Below, piece by piece: positions 26,482-35,811 of a DNA stretch of 64,000 nt. The notes below the pieces were generated by a model. That model searched no databases, had not been told where the DNA came from, and saw nothing but the letters and a program-made list of their open reading frames with translations. The number at the start of each line of letters is the position of its first letter. The stretch's first letter is position 1. The DNA comes from Microbulbifer sp. MKSA007. Its GTDB lineage: Bacteria > Pseudomonadota > Gammaproteobacteria > Pseudomonadales > Cellvibrionaceae. Location of the stretch: contig CP128433.1 of assembly GCA_032615215.1 (NCBI GenBank), forward strand, positions 712,501 to 776,500, in the 5' to 3' direction. A program made the position numbers and the translations under genes.

Positions 26482-28587
26482 GTGGCACGTAAAACGCCCA
26501 TCGCACGTTACCGTAACATCGGTATCTGTGCCCACGTAGACGCCGGTAAAACCACTACTACCGAGCGCGTACTTTTCTACACTGGTCTATCCCACAAAAT
26601 TGGTGAAGTACACGAAGGTGCTGCCACCATGGACTGGATGGAGCAGGAGCAGGAGCGTGGTATCACCATTACTTCTGCTGCAACTACCTGTTTCTGGTCT
26701 GGCATGCAGCAGCAGTTCGACCAGCACCGCGTAAACATCATCGATACCCCAGGACACGTTGACTTCACTATTGAAGTTGAGCGCTCCCTGCGCGTACTCG
26801 ACGGTGCTGTTGTTGTACTGTGTGGCTCCTCTGGTGTTCAGCCTCAGACTGAAACCGTATGGCGCCAGGCGAACAAATACGAAGTACCGCGCATGGTATT
26901 CGTAAACAAAATGGACCGCGCCGGTGCGAACTACCGCAACGTTGTGAGCCAGCTGAAAGATCGCTTGAACGCGAATGCTGTACCTCTGCAGATGACCATC
27001 GGCTCTGAGGACGAGTTCAAGGGTGTTGTTGACCTGGTGAAGATGAAGGCCATTCTGTGGAATGAAGCCGACCAGGGCATGACTTTCGACTACGCTGACA
27101 TCCCCGCTGAGCTGCAGGACGAGTGCGACGAAATGCGCGAGTACCTGGTAGAAGCGGCCGCTGAAGCCAGCGAAGAGTTGATGGAAAAATACCTGGAAGA
27201 AGGTGAGCTGTCCGAAGAAGAAATCAAGGCAGCTATCCGTCAGCGTACCCTGGCCAACGAAATCGTACCGGTTCTGGGCGGTTCTGCGTTCAAGAACAAG
27301 GGTGTACAGGCTGTACTGGACGCAGTTATCGAATACCTGCCGGCGCCGACTGAAGTTAAGGCGATCGAAGGTACTCTGGAAGATGGCGAAACTGTTGAGA
27401 GCCGCGAAGCTGACGACAACGCGCCGTTCGCTGCACTGGCGTTCAAAATTGCTACCGATCCCTTCGTTGGTACCCTGACTTTCTTCCGTGTTTACTCCGG
27501 TAAGCTGGAGAGCGGTACTGCGGTATACAATTCCGTAAAAATGAAGAAAGAGCGTGTCGGTCGTATGGTGCAGATGCACTCCAACGATCGTCAGGAAATT
27601 AAAGAAGTACTGGCTGGTGACATCGCTGCTGCGATTGGTCTGAAAGACGTAACCACTGGTGACACCCTGTGTGCCGAAGACAACAAGATTGTTCTGGAGC
27701 GTATGGAGTTTCCCGAGCCGGTAATTTCTGTTGCGGTTGAGCCCAAGTCCAAGCCGGACCAGGAAAAAATGGGTATTGCCCTCGGCAAGCTGGCCCAGGA
27801 AGATCCGTCCTTCCGCGTGAAGACTGACGAGGAAACCGGTCAGACCATTATCTCCGGTATGGGTGAATTGCACCTGGATATCATCGTTGACCGCATGAAG
27901 CGTGAGTTCAACGTTGAAGCGAACATCGGTAAGCCTCAGGTTGCCTATCGTGAAACTATCCGCAACACCTCTGAGATCGAAGGTAAGTTCGTTCGTCAGT
28001 CCGGTGGTCGCGGTCAGTACGGTCATGTATGGGTGAAGTTTGAGCCCGCCGAAGACGAGTCTCAGGAAGGTCTGGAATTCGTTAACGAAATCGTGGGCGG
28101 TGCGGTACCGAAGGAATACATTCCTGCGGTACAGAAAGGTATCGAAGAGCAGATGAAGAACGGTGTTCTGGCCGGCTACCCGCTGCTGGGCCTGAAGGCG
28201 ACTCTGTACGACGGTTCCTTCCACGATGTGGACTCCAATGAAATGGCGTTTAAGATCGCCGGTTCTATGGCGACCAAGAAGCTGTCCAGTCAGGGCGGTG
28301 CGGTACTGCTCGAGCCGATGATGAAGGTGGAAGTGGTAACTCCGGAAGAGAACATGGGTGATGTGGTTGGTGACCTCAACCGTCGCCGTGGCCTCATCCA
28401 GGGTATGGAAGACAACCCCTCCGGTAAGGTTGTCAATGCGGAAGTACCTCTGGCAGAAATGTTCGGTTACGCAACCGACCTGCGTTCTGCTACTCAGGGC
28501 CGTGCTACCTACACCATGGAATTTCTGAAGTACGCCGAAGCGCCGAAAAATGTTGCCGATGAGATCATCGCCAAGACTAAGGCCTAA
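26482..28587 (+). CDS. fusA: Elongation factor G
   Basis: EF-G is the GTPase that drives ribosomal translocation and, with RRF, recycling. The 701-residue protein has GTPase motifs AHVDAGKTTTTER, DTPGHVDF and NKMDR, then domains II-V including GGRGQYGHVWVKFEP. The start is a GTG preceded by GAGGA. The length and the str operon position fit the canonical EF-G rather than FusA2. Confidence 0.98.
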   Translation: MARKTPIARYRNIGICAHVDAGKTTTTERVLFYTGLSHKIGEVHEGAATMDWMEQEQERGITITSAATTCFWSGMQQQFDQHRVNIIDTPGHVDFTIEVERSLRVLDGAVVVLCGSSGVQPQTETVWRQANKYEVPRMVFVNKMDRAGANYRNVVSQLKDRLNANAVPLQMTIGSEDEFKGVVDLVKMKAILWNEADQGMTFDYADIPAELQDECDEMREYLVEAAAEASEELMEKYLEEGELSEEEIKAAIRQRTLANEIVPVLGGSAFKNKGVQAVLDAVIEYLPAPTEVKAIEGTLEDGETVESREADDNAPFAALAFKIATDPFVGTLTFFRVYSGKLESGTAVYNSVKMKKERVGRMVQMHSNDRQEIKEVLAGDIAAAIGLKDVTTGDTLCAEDNKIVLERMEFPEPVISVAVEPKSKPDQEKMGIALGKLAQEDPSFRVKTDEETGQTIISGMGELHLDIIVDRMKREFNVEANIGKPQVAYRETIRNTSEIEGKFVRQSGGRGQYGHVWVKFEPAEDESQEGLEFVNEIVGGAVPKEYIPAVQKGIEEQMKNGVLAGYPLLGLKATLYDGSFHDVDSNEMAFKIAGSMATKKLSSQGGAVLLEPMMKVEVVTPEENMGDVVGDLNRRRGLIQGMEDNPSGKVVNAEVPLAEMFGYATDLRSATQGRATYTMEFLKYAEAPKNVADEIIAKTKA

Positions 28588-28663
28588 TTAACTTCTGCTT
28601 AAAGGGGGCCGGGCCAACAGCTGGGGCCCCTTTGGCAAACTTTTAGCTAGAGGACATCTAAAG

Positions 28664-29857
28664 ATGGCAAAAGAAAAGTTTGAACGTTCCAAGCCCCACG
28701 TGAACGTGGGCACCATCGGTCACGTTGACCACGGTAAAACCACCCTGACCGCTGCTCTGACCCGCGTATGTGCGGAAGTTTGGGGCGGTGACGCTGTTGC
28801 TTTCGACGGTATCGACAATGCACCGGAAGAGCGTGAGCGCGGTATCACCATCGCTACTTCTCACGTTGAGTACGAGTCCCCGACTCGCCACTACGCTCAC
28901 GTAGATTGCCCGGGACACGCCGACTACGTTAAGAACATGATCACCGGTGCTGCTCAGATGGACGGCGCTATCCTGGTATGTTCCGCAGCTGACGGCCCCA
29001 TGCCGCAGACTCGTGAGCACATCCTGCTTTCCCGTCAGGTAGGTGTACCTTACATCGTTGTATTCCTGAACAAAGCGGACATGGTAGACGACGAAGAGCT
29101 GCTCGAGCTGGTAGAAATGGAAGTTCGCGAACTTCTGGACCAGTACGAGTTCCCAGGTGACGACACTCCGATCATCGTTGGTTCCGCTCTGATGGCCCTG
29201 AACGGCGAAGACGACAACGAAATGGGTACTACCGCTGTTAAGAAGCTGGTAGAGACTCTGGACGAGTACATCCCTGAGCCAGAGCGCGCTGTAGATCAGC
29301 CGTTCCTGATGCCGATCGAAGACGTATTCTCTATCTCTGGCCGTGGTACTGTTGTAACTGGTCGTGTAGAGCGCGGTGTGATCAACACTGGCGACGAGAT
29401 CGAAATCGTTGGTATCAAAGAAACCACCACTACTACCTGTACTGGTGTTGAAATGTTCCGCAAGCTGCTCGACGAAGGTCGTGCTGGTGAGAACATCGGC
29501 GCACTGCTGCGCGGCACCAAGCGTGACGAAGTAGAGCGTGGTCAGGTACTGGCTAAGCCGGGCTCCATCACTCCGCACACCAAGTTCGAAGCGGAAGTGT
29601 ATGTACTGTCCAAGGACGAAGGTGGTCGTCACACCCCGTTCTTCAAAGGCTACCGTCCTCAGTTCTACTTCCGTACTACCGACGTAACTGGTGCGGTAGA
29701 GCTGCCGGAAGGTACTGAAATGGTAATGCCGGGCGACAACATTCAAATGGTTGTTACCCTGATCGCTCCGATCGCCATGGAAGACGGCCTGCGCTTCGCT
29801 ATCCGTGAAGGTGGTCGTACCGTAGGTGCGGGCGTTGTTGCCAAGATCATCGAGTAA
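28664..29857 (+). CDS. tuf: Elongation factor Tu, copy 2
   Basis: Second EF-Tu gene, last in the str operon, 397 residues, identical to the first copy except Asn for Ser in GEDDNEMGT. All GTPase motifs (GHVDHGKT, DCPGHADY, NKAD) are present. The upstream and downstream sequences are unlike those of copy 1, so homology is confined to the coding region. Two near-identical tuf genes are usual in gammaproteobacteria and provide high EF-Tu output. Confidence 0.98.
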   Translation: MAKEKFERSKPHVNVGTIGHVDHGKTTLTAALTRVCAEVWGGDAVAFDGIDNAPEERERGITIATSHVEYESPTRHYAHVDCPGHADYVKNMITGAAQMDGAILVCSAADGPMPQTREHILLSRQVGVPYIVVFLNKADMVDDEELLELVEMEVRELLDQYEFPGDDTPIIVGSALMALNGEDDNEMGTTAVKKLVETLDEYIPEPERAVDQPFLMPIEDVFSISGRGTVVTGRVERGVINTGDEIEIVGIKETTTTTCTGVEMFRKLLDEGRAGENIGALLRGTKRDEVERGQVLAKPGSITPHTKFEAEVYVLSKDEGGRHTPFFKGYRPQFYFRTTDVTGAVELPEGTEMVMPGDNIQMVVTLIAPIAMEDGLRFAIREGGRTVGAGVVAKIIE

Positions 29858-29877
29858 TAGTTACTCCTGATCTAAAT

Positions 29878-29911
29878 AAAAAGCCGCAGCGGACGCGCTG
29901 CGGCTTTTTTT
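29878..29911 (+). terminator. str operon terminator
   Basis: AAAAGCCGCAGCG and CGCTGCGGCTTTT form a 13-bp stem with a four-base loop followed by T residues, about 20 bases after the second tuf. Confidence 0.93.
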
Positions 29912-30046
29912 GTGCCCGATAATTGCCTGCTTACACCAACTGGTGTTGTTTGGTGCTGCGAGCATCACCCCTCTTTGTAACGGCTCAATATTGAATCCTT
30001 TCCGGCATATCTGCGGCCGCTAATATTTACTTTTAATCTAGCGAGC

Positions 30047-30523
30047 TTATGGCCAATCCCGGCTTAAATCACAGCTTCTGCTGCCCGCAAACAGCTTGGT
30101 GAATTGAGGGCCGCTCATCTCGACTAGCTCTTCGTGGTCACCGGCCTCAAAGTAAATGGTTTCACGGTGTCCAAGGCTAGTGTCTAGCAGGGTGGTAATT
30201 CCGTAAGCCTGGCCTAGGGCGGGCAGGGCGCCCAGTTCACAGTCAGGGAATATGGCGCCGAGTTCGGTTTCCGAGACCATTTGCAGTGAGTTTCGCCCGG
30301 TCTCATTGTGAAGCGAGCGCATATCGAGGCTGCTGCTGGCAGGGATCACAGCCATTACGTAACCCTCTATATCCTGAAGCAAAATCGCTTTTGCCACCTG
30401 ATCCTCACGCACATGGGCGGCGCGGGCGCTTTCCCGGCTGGTGCGAGTGTGTGGATGCTGAATCAGATGATAATCGACCGATTGGTCATTTAAATATTGA
30501 CTCAGTGTTGCGGCGATAGTCAT
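30047..30523 (-). CDS. YbaK/ProX-type aminoacyl-tRNA deacylase-like protein
   Basis: This 158-residue protein looks like a free-standing editing domain of the YbaK/INS family, which removes wrongly attached amino acids from tRNA. Visible features are the AKAILLQDIEGYVMAVIPAS strand-helix segment, with the lysine that binds the tRNA end, and GSTP-loop-like GALPALGQAYG. The start at 30523 has GAGG about eleven bases upstream; the longer upstream frame is only the complement of rpsJ. It lies antisense between the str and S10 operons. The divergent promoter region is shared with rpsJ. Which amino acid it edits cannot be told. Confidence 0.85.
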   Translation of the reverse strand: MTIAATLSQYLNDQSVDYHLIQHPHTRTSRESARAAHVREDQVAKAILLQDIEGYVMAVIPASSSLDMRSLHNETGRNSLQMVSETELGAIFPDCELGALPALGQAYGITTLLDTSLGHRETIYFEAGDHEELVEMSGPQFTKLFAGSRSCDLSRDWP

Positions 30524-30595
30524 TGTGGATACCTCGTTCCGCTTGGGGTACTCAATTGTAGTTTCAGCAGATTGAAATTTGATCAGCCTGTACAG

Positions 30596-30624
30596 TTGAC
30601 AGCCTGCTGCGCTCCCCGTAGAAT
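30596..30624 (+). promoter_or_regulatory. Promoter of the S10 operon
   Basis: Perfect -35 TTGACA (30596-30601), a 17-nt spacer and TAGAAT (30619-30624), 74 bases before rpsJ. The short leader leaves little room for an E. coli-type L4-binding S10 leader. Confidence 0.8.
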
Positions 30625-30697
30625 TCGCGCTCCTTTTCGCCCGCCCTCGGGGCTGCGTAAGAGGACGTTCTTTAGTTAATAATTGGAGTTTGATTCC

Positions 30698-31009
30698 ATG
30701 CAGGGTCAACGTATCCGTATTCGCCTGAAGGCCTTCGATCACAAGCTGATCGATGCGTCCACTCAGGAGATCGTAGAGACGGCTAAGCGCACTGGCGCAC
30801 AAGTTCGCGGTCCTATCCCGCTGCCGACTCGCAAAGAGAAGTACACCGTACTGATTTCCCCGCACGTTAATAAAGACGCTCGCGATCAGTATGAGATCCG
30901 TACTCACAAGCGTTTGCTGGACATCGTTGAGCCTACCGAGAAAACCGTCGACGCGCTGATGAAGCTCGATCTGGCGGCCGGTGTTGAGGTCCAAATTAGT
31001 CTCGGCTAA
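30698..31009 (+). CDS. rpsJ: 30S ribosomal protein S10 / NusE
   Basis: S10 is a 30S head protein and, as NusE, a partner of NusB and NusG. The ATG at 30698 with TTGGAG upstream gives the canonical 103 residues (MQGQRIRIRLKAFDHKLID); an in-frame start at 30683 is rejected. First gene of the S10 operon. Confidence 0.97.
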   Translation: MQGQRIRIRLKAFDHKLIDASTQEIVETAKRTGAQVRGPIPLPTRKEKYTVLISPHVNKDARDQYEIRTHKRLLDIVEPTEKTVDALMKLDLAAGVEVQISLG

Positions 31010-31119
31010 CACTTTTACTAACTACCGAATCCCGGGCGAAAACGGTCCGGGTAGTGTAACGCTCTGAAATTGGGCGGCCGCAGTGGGTTAAAGCCCCGTG
31101 CACTGAGAGGTTAAAAAAG

Positions 31120-31755
31120 ATGACTATAGGTATTGTCGGCCGCAAGAGCGGCATGACTCGCATCTTCACTGAAGATGGCGTATCCATTCCGGTAACCGTT
31201 GTTGAGGTTGCTCCGAATCGCGTCACCCAAGTGAAAACTCAGGAAACTGACGGTTACAGCGCTGTTCAAGTAGCAGTAGGCAGCCGCAAAGCTTCCCGTG
31301 TCTCCAAGCCCGCAGCGGGCCACTTCGCCAAAGCCAATGTAGAGGCTGGCACAAATCTTTTCGAACTGCGCACTGACGGTTCCGAAGAGACTTTCGAAAT
31401 CGGTTCTGAAATTACTGTTTCCAGCTTCGAAGCTGGCCAGATGATCGACGTAACCGGCACTTCCAAAGGTAAAGGCTTCCAGGGCGGCGTTAAGCGTTGG
31501 AATTTCCGCACCCAGGACGCAACCCACGGTAACTCCCTGTCTCACCGCGCACCCGGTTCTATCGGTCAATGTCAGACTCCTGGCCGCGTATGGAAAGGCA
31601 AGAAGATGGCCGGACATATGGGTGCTGAGCGCGTAACCGTGCAAAACCTGGAAGTGGTTCGTGTCGATGCCGAACGCAACCTGCTGTTGGTTAAAGGCGC
31701 TGTACCCGGTGCACCCGGTGGCAACGTTATCGTTCGTCCGGCAGTTAAAGCCTAA
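31120..31755 (+). CDS. rplC: 50S ribosomal protein L3
   Basis: L3 starts 50S assembly and reaches to the peptidyl-transferase centre. The 211-residue protein keeps GSIGQCQTPGRV, whose first Gln is methylated by PrmB in E. coli. It is followed by rplD after 18 bases. Confidence 0.97.
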   Translation: MTIGIVGRKSGMTRIFTEDGVSIPVTVVEVAPNRVTQVKTQETDGYSAVQVAVGSRKASRVSKPAAGHFAKANVEAGTNLFELRTDGSEETFEIGSEITVSSFEAGQMIDVTGTSKGKGFQGGVKRWNFRTQDATHGNSLSHRAPGSIGQCQTPGRVWKGKKMAGHMGAERVTVQNLEVVRVDAERNLLLVKGAVPGAPGGNVIVRPAVKA

Positions 31756-31773
31756 GTCTGAGGGGAAATAGAT

Positions 31774-32388
31774 ATGGAACTGAATATCGCTACTCCCGAA
31801 GGCGCTAAAGGCACAGTAGCTGTCTCTGAAGTGACTTTCGGACGTGAGTTCAACCAAGATCTGGTACACCAGGCAGTTGTGGCCTACATGGCCGGCGCTC
31901 GCCAGGGTACCAAGGCGCAGAAAAATCGTTCCGATGTTTCTGGTGGTGGTAAGAAGCCATGGCGCCAAAAAGGTACTGGCCGCGCACGTGCCGGTACTAT
32001 CCGCAGCCCGCTGTGGCGTTCCGGTGGCGTAACTTTCGCCGCTGATCCACGCGATCATAGCGTTAAGCTGAACAAAAAAATGTACCGCGCTGCACTGCGT
32101 TGCATTCTGTCTGAGCTGGCTCGTCAGGAGCGCCTGGTAGTGGTTGAGTCCTTTGATGTGGACGCACCCAAGACCAAGCAGCTGGTAAGCAAACTGGCTC
32201 AGTTTGACCTGTCCGATGCGCTGATCGTGACTGAAGAGGTTAGCGAAAACCTCTACCTGGCCGCACGCAACTTGCACAAGATCGACGTCCGCGATGTACA
32301 GGCGATCGATCCAGTAAGCCTGATTCGCTTTGATAAGGTCGTGGTTACCGTTTCTGCGCTCAAGAAAATTGAAGAGGTGCTGGGATGA
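31774..32388 (+). CDS. rplD: 50S ribosomal protein L4
   Basis: L4 lines the exit tunnel; in enterics it also represses the S10 operon. The 204-residue protein has the tunnel loop KPWRQKGTGRARAGTIRSP intact. It overlaps the rplW start by four bases (ATGA). Confidence 0.97.
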   Translation: MELNIATPEGAKGTVAVSEVTFGREFNQDLVHQAVVAYMAGARQGTKAQKNRSDVSGGGKKPWRQKGTGRARAGTIRSPLWRSGGVTFAADPRDHSVKLNKKMYRAALRCILSELARQERLVVVESFDVDAPKTKQLVSKLAQFDLSDALIVTEEVSENLYLAARNLHKIDVRDVQAIDPVSLIRFDKVVVTVSALKKIEEVLG

Positions 32389-32680
32389 ACCAAGAGCGAC
32401 TCTACAAAGTACTGCTGGGCCCGGTAATTTCCGAAAAAGCTGCTGGACTGGCGGATAGCGCCAATCAGGTAGTTTTCAAGGTTACCACCGACGCCGAAAA
32501 AGCTGAGATCAAGGCTGCGGTTGAGAAGCTGTTTAACGTTTCCGTTGAGCAGGTTCGCACCGTGAACGTAAAGGGCAAAACCAAGCGCACTCGCAATGGC
32601 ATGGGCCAGCGCAGCGATTGGAAAAAGCCTACGTTCGCCTGGCTGAGGGCAGCGACATTAATTTTGAAGCTGCTGAGTAA
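32385..32680 (+). CDS. rplW: 50S ribosomal protein L23 (apparent frameshift)
   Basis: L23 surrounds the tunnel exit and docks trigger factor and SRP. The first 79 residues are normal, ending ...GQRSDWKK. As read, the frame then diverges and overruns into rplB to 32747. The proper ending AYVRLAEGSDINFEAAE and TAA at 32678-32680 are present one frame away; adding one A to the five-A run at 32622-32626 joins them and gives 98 residues. The gene is essential, so a sequencing error is the best explanation. Coordinates are for the corrected gene. Confidence 0.93.
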
Positions 32681-32694
32681 AGGGGACCGTTACA

Positions 32695-33519
32695 ATGGCA
32701 ATTGTAAAAACAAAACCGACCTCCGCCGGCCGTCGTCACCTGGTTAAGGTTGTTAACACCGACCTGCACAAGGGTGCTCCTTACGCTCCTCTGTTGGAGA
32801 GCAAGAGCAAAAGTGGTGGCCGTAACAACAATGGTCGTATCACTACCCGTCACATCGGTGGTGGCCACAAGCAGCACTACCGTGTAATCGACTTCAAGCG
32901 CAACAAAGACGGTATTCCGGCTAAAGTTGAGCGTCTGGAGTACGATCCCAACCGCAGCGCACACATCGCTCTGGTGTGTTACGCCGACGGTGAGCGTCGT
33001 TACATTATCGCACCGAAAGGCCTGAAAGCAGGTGCCACCATTCAGTCCGGCGATGCCGCACCGATTGTTGTGGGTAACACTCTGCCTCTGCGCAACGTTC
33101 CGGTAGGTTCTGTAATCCACGCGATCGAGCTGAAGCCAGGCAAAGGCGCTCAGCTGGCCCGTTCTGCTGGTGCCTCTGTGCAGCTGGTAGCTCGTGAAGG
33201 TCAGTATGCGACCATTCGTCTGCGTTCCGGCGAAATGCGCAAGGTTCTCGCTGAGTGCCGCGCAACCCTGGGTGAAGTGAGCAACTCCGAGCACAGCCTG
33301 CGCAAGCTGGGTAAAGCTGGTGCTGCACGCTGGCGTGGTGTTCGTCCTACCGTTCGCGGTGTGGCGATGAACCCGGTAGATCACCCGCACGGTGGTGGTG
33401 AAGGCCGTACCTCTGGTGGTCGTCATCCGGTTACTCCGTGGGGCGTTCCGACCAAGGGTAAGAAAACGCGCAAGAACAAGCGCACCGATAAGATGATAGT
33501 ACGTCGTCGCGGCAAGTAA
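32695..33519 (+). CDS. rplB: 50S ribosomal protein L2
   Basis: L2 is needed for subunit joining and peptidyl transfer. The 274-residue protein has the conserved C-terminal MNPVDHPHGGGEGRTSGGRH region. It starts 14 bases after the corrected rplW stop. Confidence 0.98.
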   Translation: MAIVKTKPTSAGRRHLVKVVNTDLHKGAPYAPLLESKSKSGGRNNNGRITTRHIGGGHKQHYRVIDFKRNKDGIPAKVERLEYDPNRSAHIALVCYADGERRYIIAPKGLKAGATIQSGDAAPIVVGNTLPLRNVPVGSVIHAIELKPGKGAQLARSAGASVQLVAREGQYATIRLRSGEMRKVLAECRATLGEVSNSEHSLRKLGKAGAARWRGVRPTVRGVAMNPVDHPHGGGEGRTSGGRHPVTPWGVPTKGKKTRKNKRTDKMIVRRRGK

Positions 33520-33556
33520 GCCGCGCGATGTCTGAGCAGCTAGAGAGGAATCGACA

Positions 33557-33835
33557 GTGCCACGCTCATTAAAGAAAGGTCCCTTTATTGATCTGCATTT
33601 GATCAAGAAGGTGGAGGCAGCGATTGCAGCAAACGATCGTCGGCCGATTAAAACCTGGTCCCGCCGTTCCATGATTATGCCGGAAATGGTTGGACTGACG
33701 ATTGCCGTGCACAACGGTCGTCAACACGTGCCCGTTTTGGTTAACGAAGAAATGGTTGGCCATAAACTGGGCGAGTTCGCTGCTACCCGCACTTACCGCG
33801 GTCATGCTGCGGACAAGAAAGCGAAGAAGCGCTAA
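33557..33835 (+). CDS. rpsS: 30S ribosomal protein S19
   Basis: S19 pairs with S13 in the 30S head. The 92-residue protein starts PRSLKKGPFIDLHLIKKVE and uses a GTG codon preceded by AGAGAGGA. Confidence 0.97.
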   Translation: MPRSLKKGPFIDLHLIKKVEAAIAANDRRPIKTWSRRSMIMPEMVGLTIAVHNGRQHVPVLVNEEMVGHKLGEFAATRTYRGHAADKKAKKR

Positions 33836-33850
33836 GCCGAGGTTATAAAG

Positions 33851-34183
33851 ATGGAAGTAGCAGCAAAATTACGCGGCGCACGTCTATCGGCGCAAAAGGC
33901 GCGACTGGTAGCTGATCAGGTTCGCGGCAAAGGCGTTGAAGAGGCCCTGGATATACTGGCTTTCAGTACTAAAAAGGGTGCGGCGATCATTAAGAAAGTA
34001 CTGGAGTCGGCCATTGCCAACGCTGAGCACAACGAAGGTGCTGACGTTGACGAGCTGAAGGTTTCCACAATTTTTGTGGACGAAGGTATGACCATGAAGC
34101 GCATTAAGCCGCGTGCTAAAGGTCGTGCTGATCGCATTCTTAAGCGTACTTGTCACATCACTGTGAAAGTGGCCGAGAAATAA
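33851..34183 (+). CDS. rplV: 50S ribosomal protein L22
   Basis: L22 extends a beta-hairpin into the exit tunnel. The 110-residue protein keeps the hairpin segment MTMKRIKPRAKGRADRILKR without the deletions linked to macrolide resistance. Confidence 0.97.
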   Translation: MEVAAKLRGARLSAQKARLVADQVRGKGVEEALDILAFSTKKGAAIIKKVLESAIANAEHNEGADVDELKVSTIFVDEGMTMKRIKPRAKGRADRILKRTCHITVKVAEK

Positions 34184-34202
34184 GAGAGCAGGCGAGAAAA
34201 CC

Positions 34203-34883
34203 ATGGGACAAAAAGTACATCCTACCGGCATTCGTCTGGGTATCGTTAAAAAGCATACCTCTGTTTGGTATGCCGGCAGCGACGAGTACGCAGACAAGCT
34301 GTACACGGATCTGAAAGTTCGCGAATACATTCGCAAAAAACTGGCCCACGCTTCTGTGAGCCGTATCGAGATCGAACGTCCGGCAAACACTGCACGTGTG
34401 AAGATTCACACCGCACGTCCGGGCATCGTGATCGGTAAAAAAGGTGAAGACGTAGAACGTCTGCGCAAAGAAGTAAGCGCGCAGATGGGCGTACCTGTGC
34501 ACATCGACATCGAAGAAGTGCGCAAGCCTGATATGGACGCGGCTCTGGTTGGCCAGAACGTTGCCCAGCAGCTGGAACGCCGTGTTATGTTCCGTCGCGC
34601 TATGAAGCGTGCCGTACAGAACGCTATGCGTCAGGGTGCCGAAGGTATCAAGATTCAAGTAAGTGGCCGTCTTGGCGGTGCAGAAATCGCGCGTACCGAA
34701 TGGTATCGCGAAGGCCGTGTGCCCCTGCACACCCTGCGCGCCAACATCGACTACGCCAATGTTGAAGCGAAGACTACTTACGGCATCATCGGTATCAAGG
34801 TGTGGATCTTTAAAGGCGAGGTAATCGGTGACGAAGTGCCCGATGAGAAGCCGGTAAAGAGCCGCAAAAAAGCTGCTAAATAA
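34203..34883 (+). CDS. rpsC: 30S ribosomal protein S3
   Basis: S3 forms the mRNA entry channel. The 226-residue protein has a type II KH domain with the GIVIGKKGED loop and the C-terminal domain GRLGGAEIARTEWYREGRVP. Confidence 0.98.
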   Translation: MGQKVHPTGIRLGIVKKHTSVWYAGSDEYADKLYTDLKVREYIRKKLAHASVSRIEIERPANTARVKIHTARPGIVIGKKGEDVERLRKEVSAQMGVPVHIDIEEVRKPDMDAALVGQNVAQQLERRVMFRRAMKRAVQNAMRQGAEGIKIQVSGRLGGAEIARTEWYREGRVPLHTLRANIDYANVEAKTTYGIIGIKVWIFKGEVIGDEVPDEKPVKSRKKAAK

Positions 34884-34894
34884 GGGGTACGCAA

Positions 34895-35308
34895 ATGCTA
34901 CAACCAAAGCGTACAAAATTCCGCAAGGTACAGAAGGGTCGCAACCGCGGTCTTGCTCAGCGCGGCTCTAAAGTGAGCTTTGGCGAGTTTGGCCTTAAGG
35001 CTACCGGTCGTGGACGCATTACTGCGCGCCAGATCGAAGCGGCTCGTCGCGCAATGACTCGTCACATTAAACGTGGCGGTAAAATCTGGATTCGTGTGTT
35101 TCCAGACAAGCCAATTACCAATAAGCCCCTCGAAGTTCGAATGGGTAAAGGTAAAGGTGGCGTTGAATACTGGGTAGCTCAGATCCAGCCGGGCAAGGTC
35201 CTCTATGAGATGGAGGGTGTGTCCGAGGAGCTGGCTCGTGAGGCTTTCGCACTAGCTGCGGCCAAGCTGCCTGTAAAAACAACTTTCGTTAAGCGTTCGG
35301 TGATGTAA
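34895..35308 (+). CDS. rplP: 50S ribosomal protein L16
   Basis: L16 sits near the A-site tRNA elbow. The 137-residue protein has the conserved VRMGKGKGGVEYWVA segment, which includes the arginine hydroxylated by YcfD in E. coli. Its stop overlaps the rpmC start by one base (TAATG). Confidence 0.97.
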   Translation: MLQPKRTKFRKVQKGRNRGLAQRGSKVSFGEFGLKATGRGRITARQIEAARRAMTRHIKRGGKIWIRVFPDKPITNKPLEVRMGKGKGGVEYWVAQIQPGKVLYEMEGVSEELAREAFALAAAKLPVKTTFVKRSVM

Positions 35309-35499
35309 TGAAGACTGCAGATCTACGCGAAAAGTCAGTTGAAGAGCTGAACCAGGAACTGCTGAACCAGCTCGAAGCTCAATTTAAGCTTCGTATGCAA
35401 AAATCCACCGGTCAACTGGCTCAGACTCATCTGCTGAAGCAGACTCGTCGCGACATTGCTCGCATAAAGACTGTGTTGACCGAGAAGGCAGGTAATTAA
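35308..35499 (+). CDS. rpmC: 50S ribosomal protein L29
   Basis: L29 is a small helical protein near the tunnel exit. The 63 residues match the family (two helices, QLEAQFKLRMQKSTGQLAQT). It is coupled to rplP by the TAATG overlap. Confidence 0.96.
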   Translation: MKTADLREKSVEELNQELLNQLEAQFKLRMQKSTGQLAQTHLLKQTRRDIARIKTVLTEKAGN

Positions 35500-35501
35500 T
35501 C

Positions 35502-35765
35502 ATGGCTGAAGCAAAACTGAAGCGTACTCTGACCGGCAAGGTTGTGAGTGACAAGATGGATAAAACCATCACCGTTTTGATCGAGCGCCGTGTTAAGCAC
35601 CCGATCTACGGCAAAATTGTAAACAAGTCCACAAAGCTCAAGGCACATGATGAGAACAATGATTGCAGCATCGGTGATGTTGTAACCATTGAGGAATCTC
35701 GTCCTCTGTCCAAGAGCAAATCTTGGGCTTTGCAGAAAATTGTAGAGCGTGCGGCGAAGGTATAA
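35502..35765 (+). CDS. rpsQ: 30S ribosomal protein S17
   Basis: S17 is an OB-fold protein binding the 5' domain of 16S rRNA. The 87-residue protein has GKVVSDKMDKTITVLIERR and HPIYGKIVNKSTKLKAHDE. Last gene of the S10 operon; the spc operon follows without a clear terminator. Confidence 0.97.
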   Translation: MAEAKLKRTLTGKVVSDKMDKTITVLIERRVKHPIYGKIVNKSTKLKAHDENNDCSIGDVVTIEESRPLSKSKSWALQKIVERAAKV

Positions 35766-35811
35766 CCCCTAGCGCATTGACTGCCGAATTGAAAGGTTTC
35801 GGAGAGAGACA

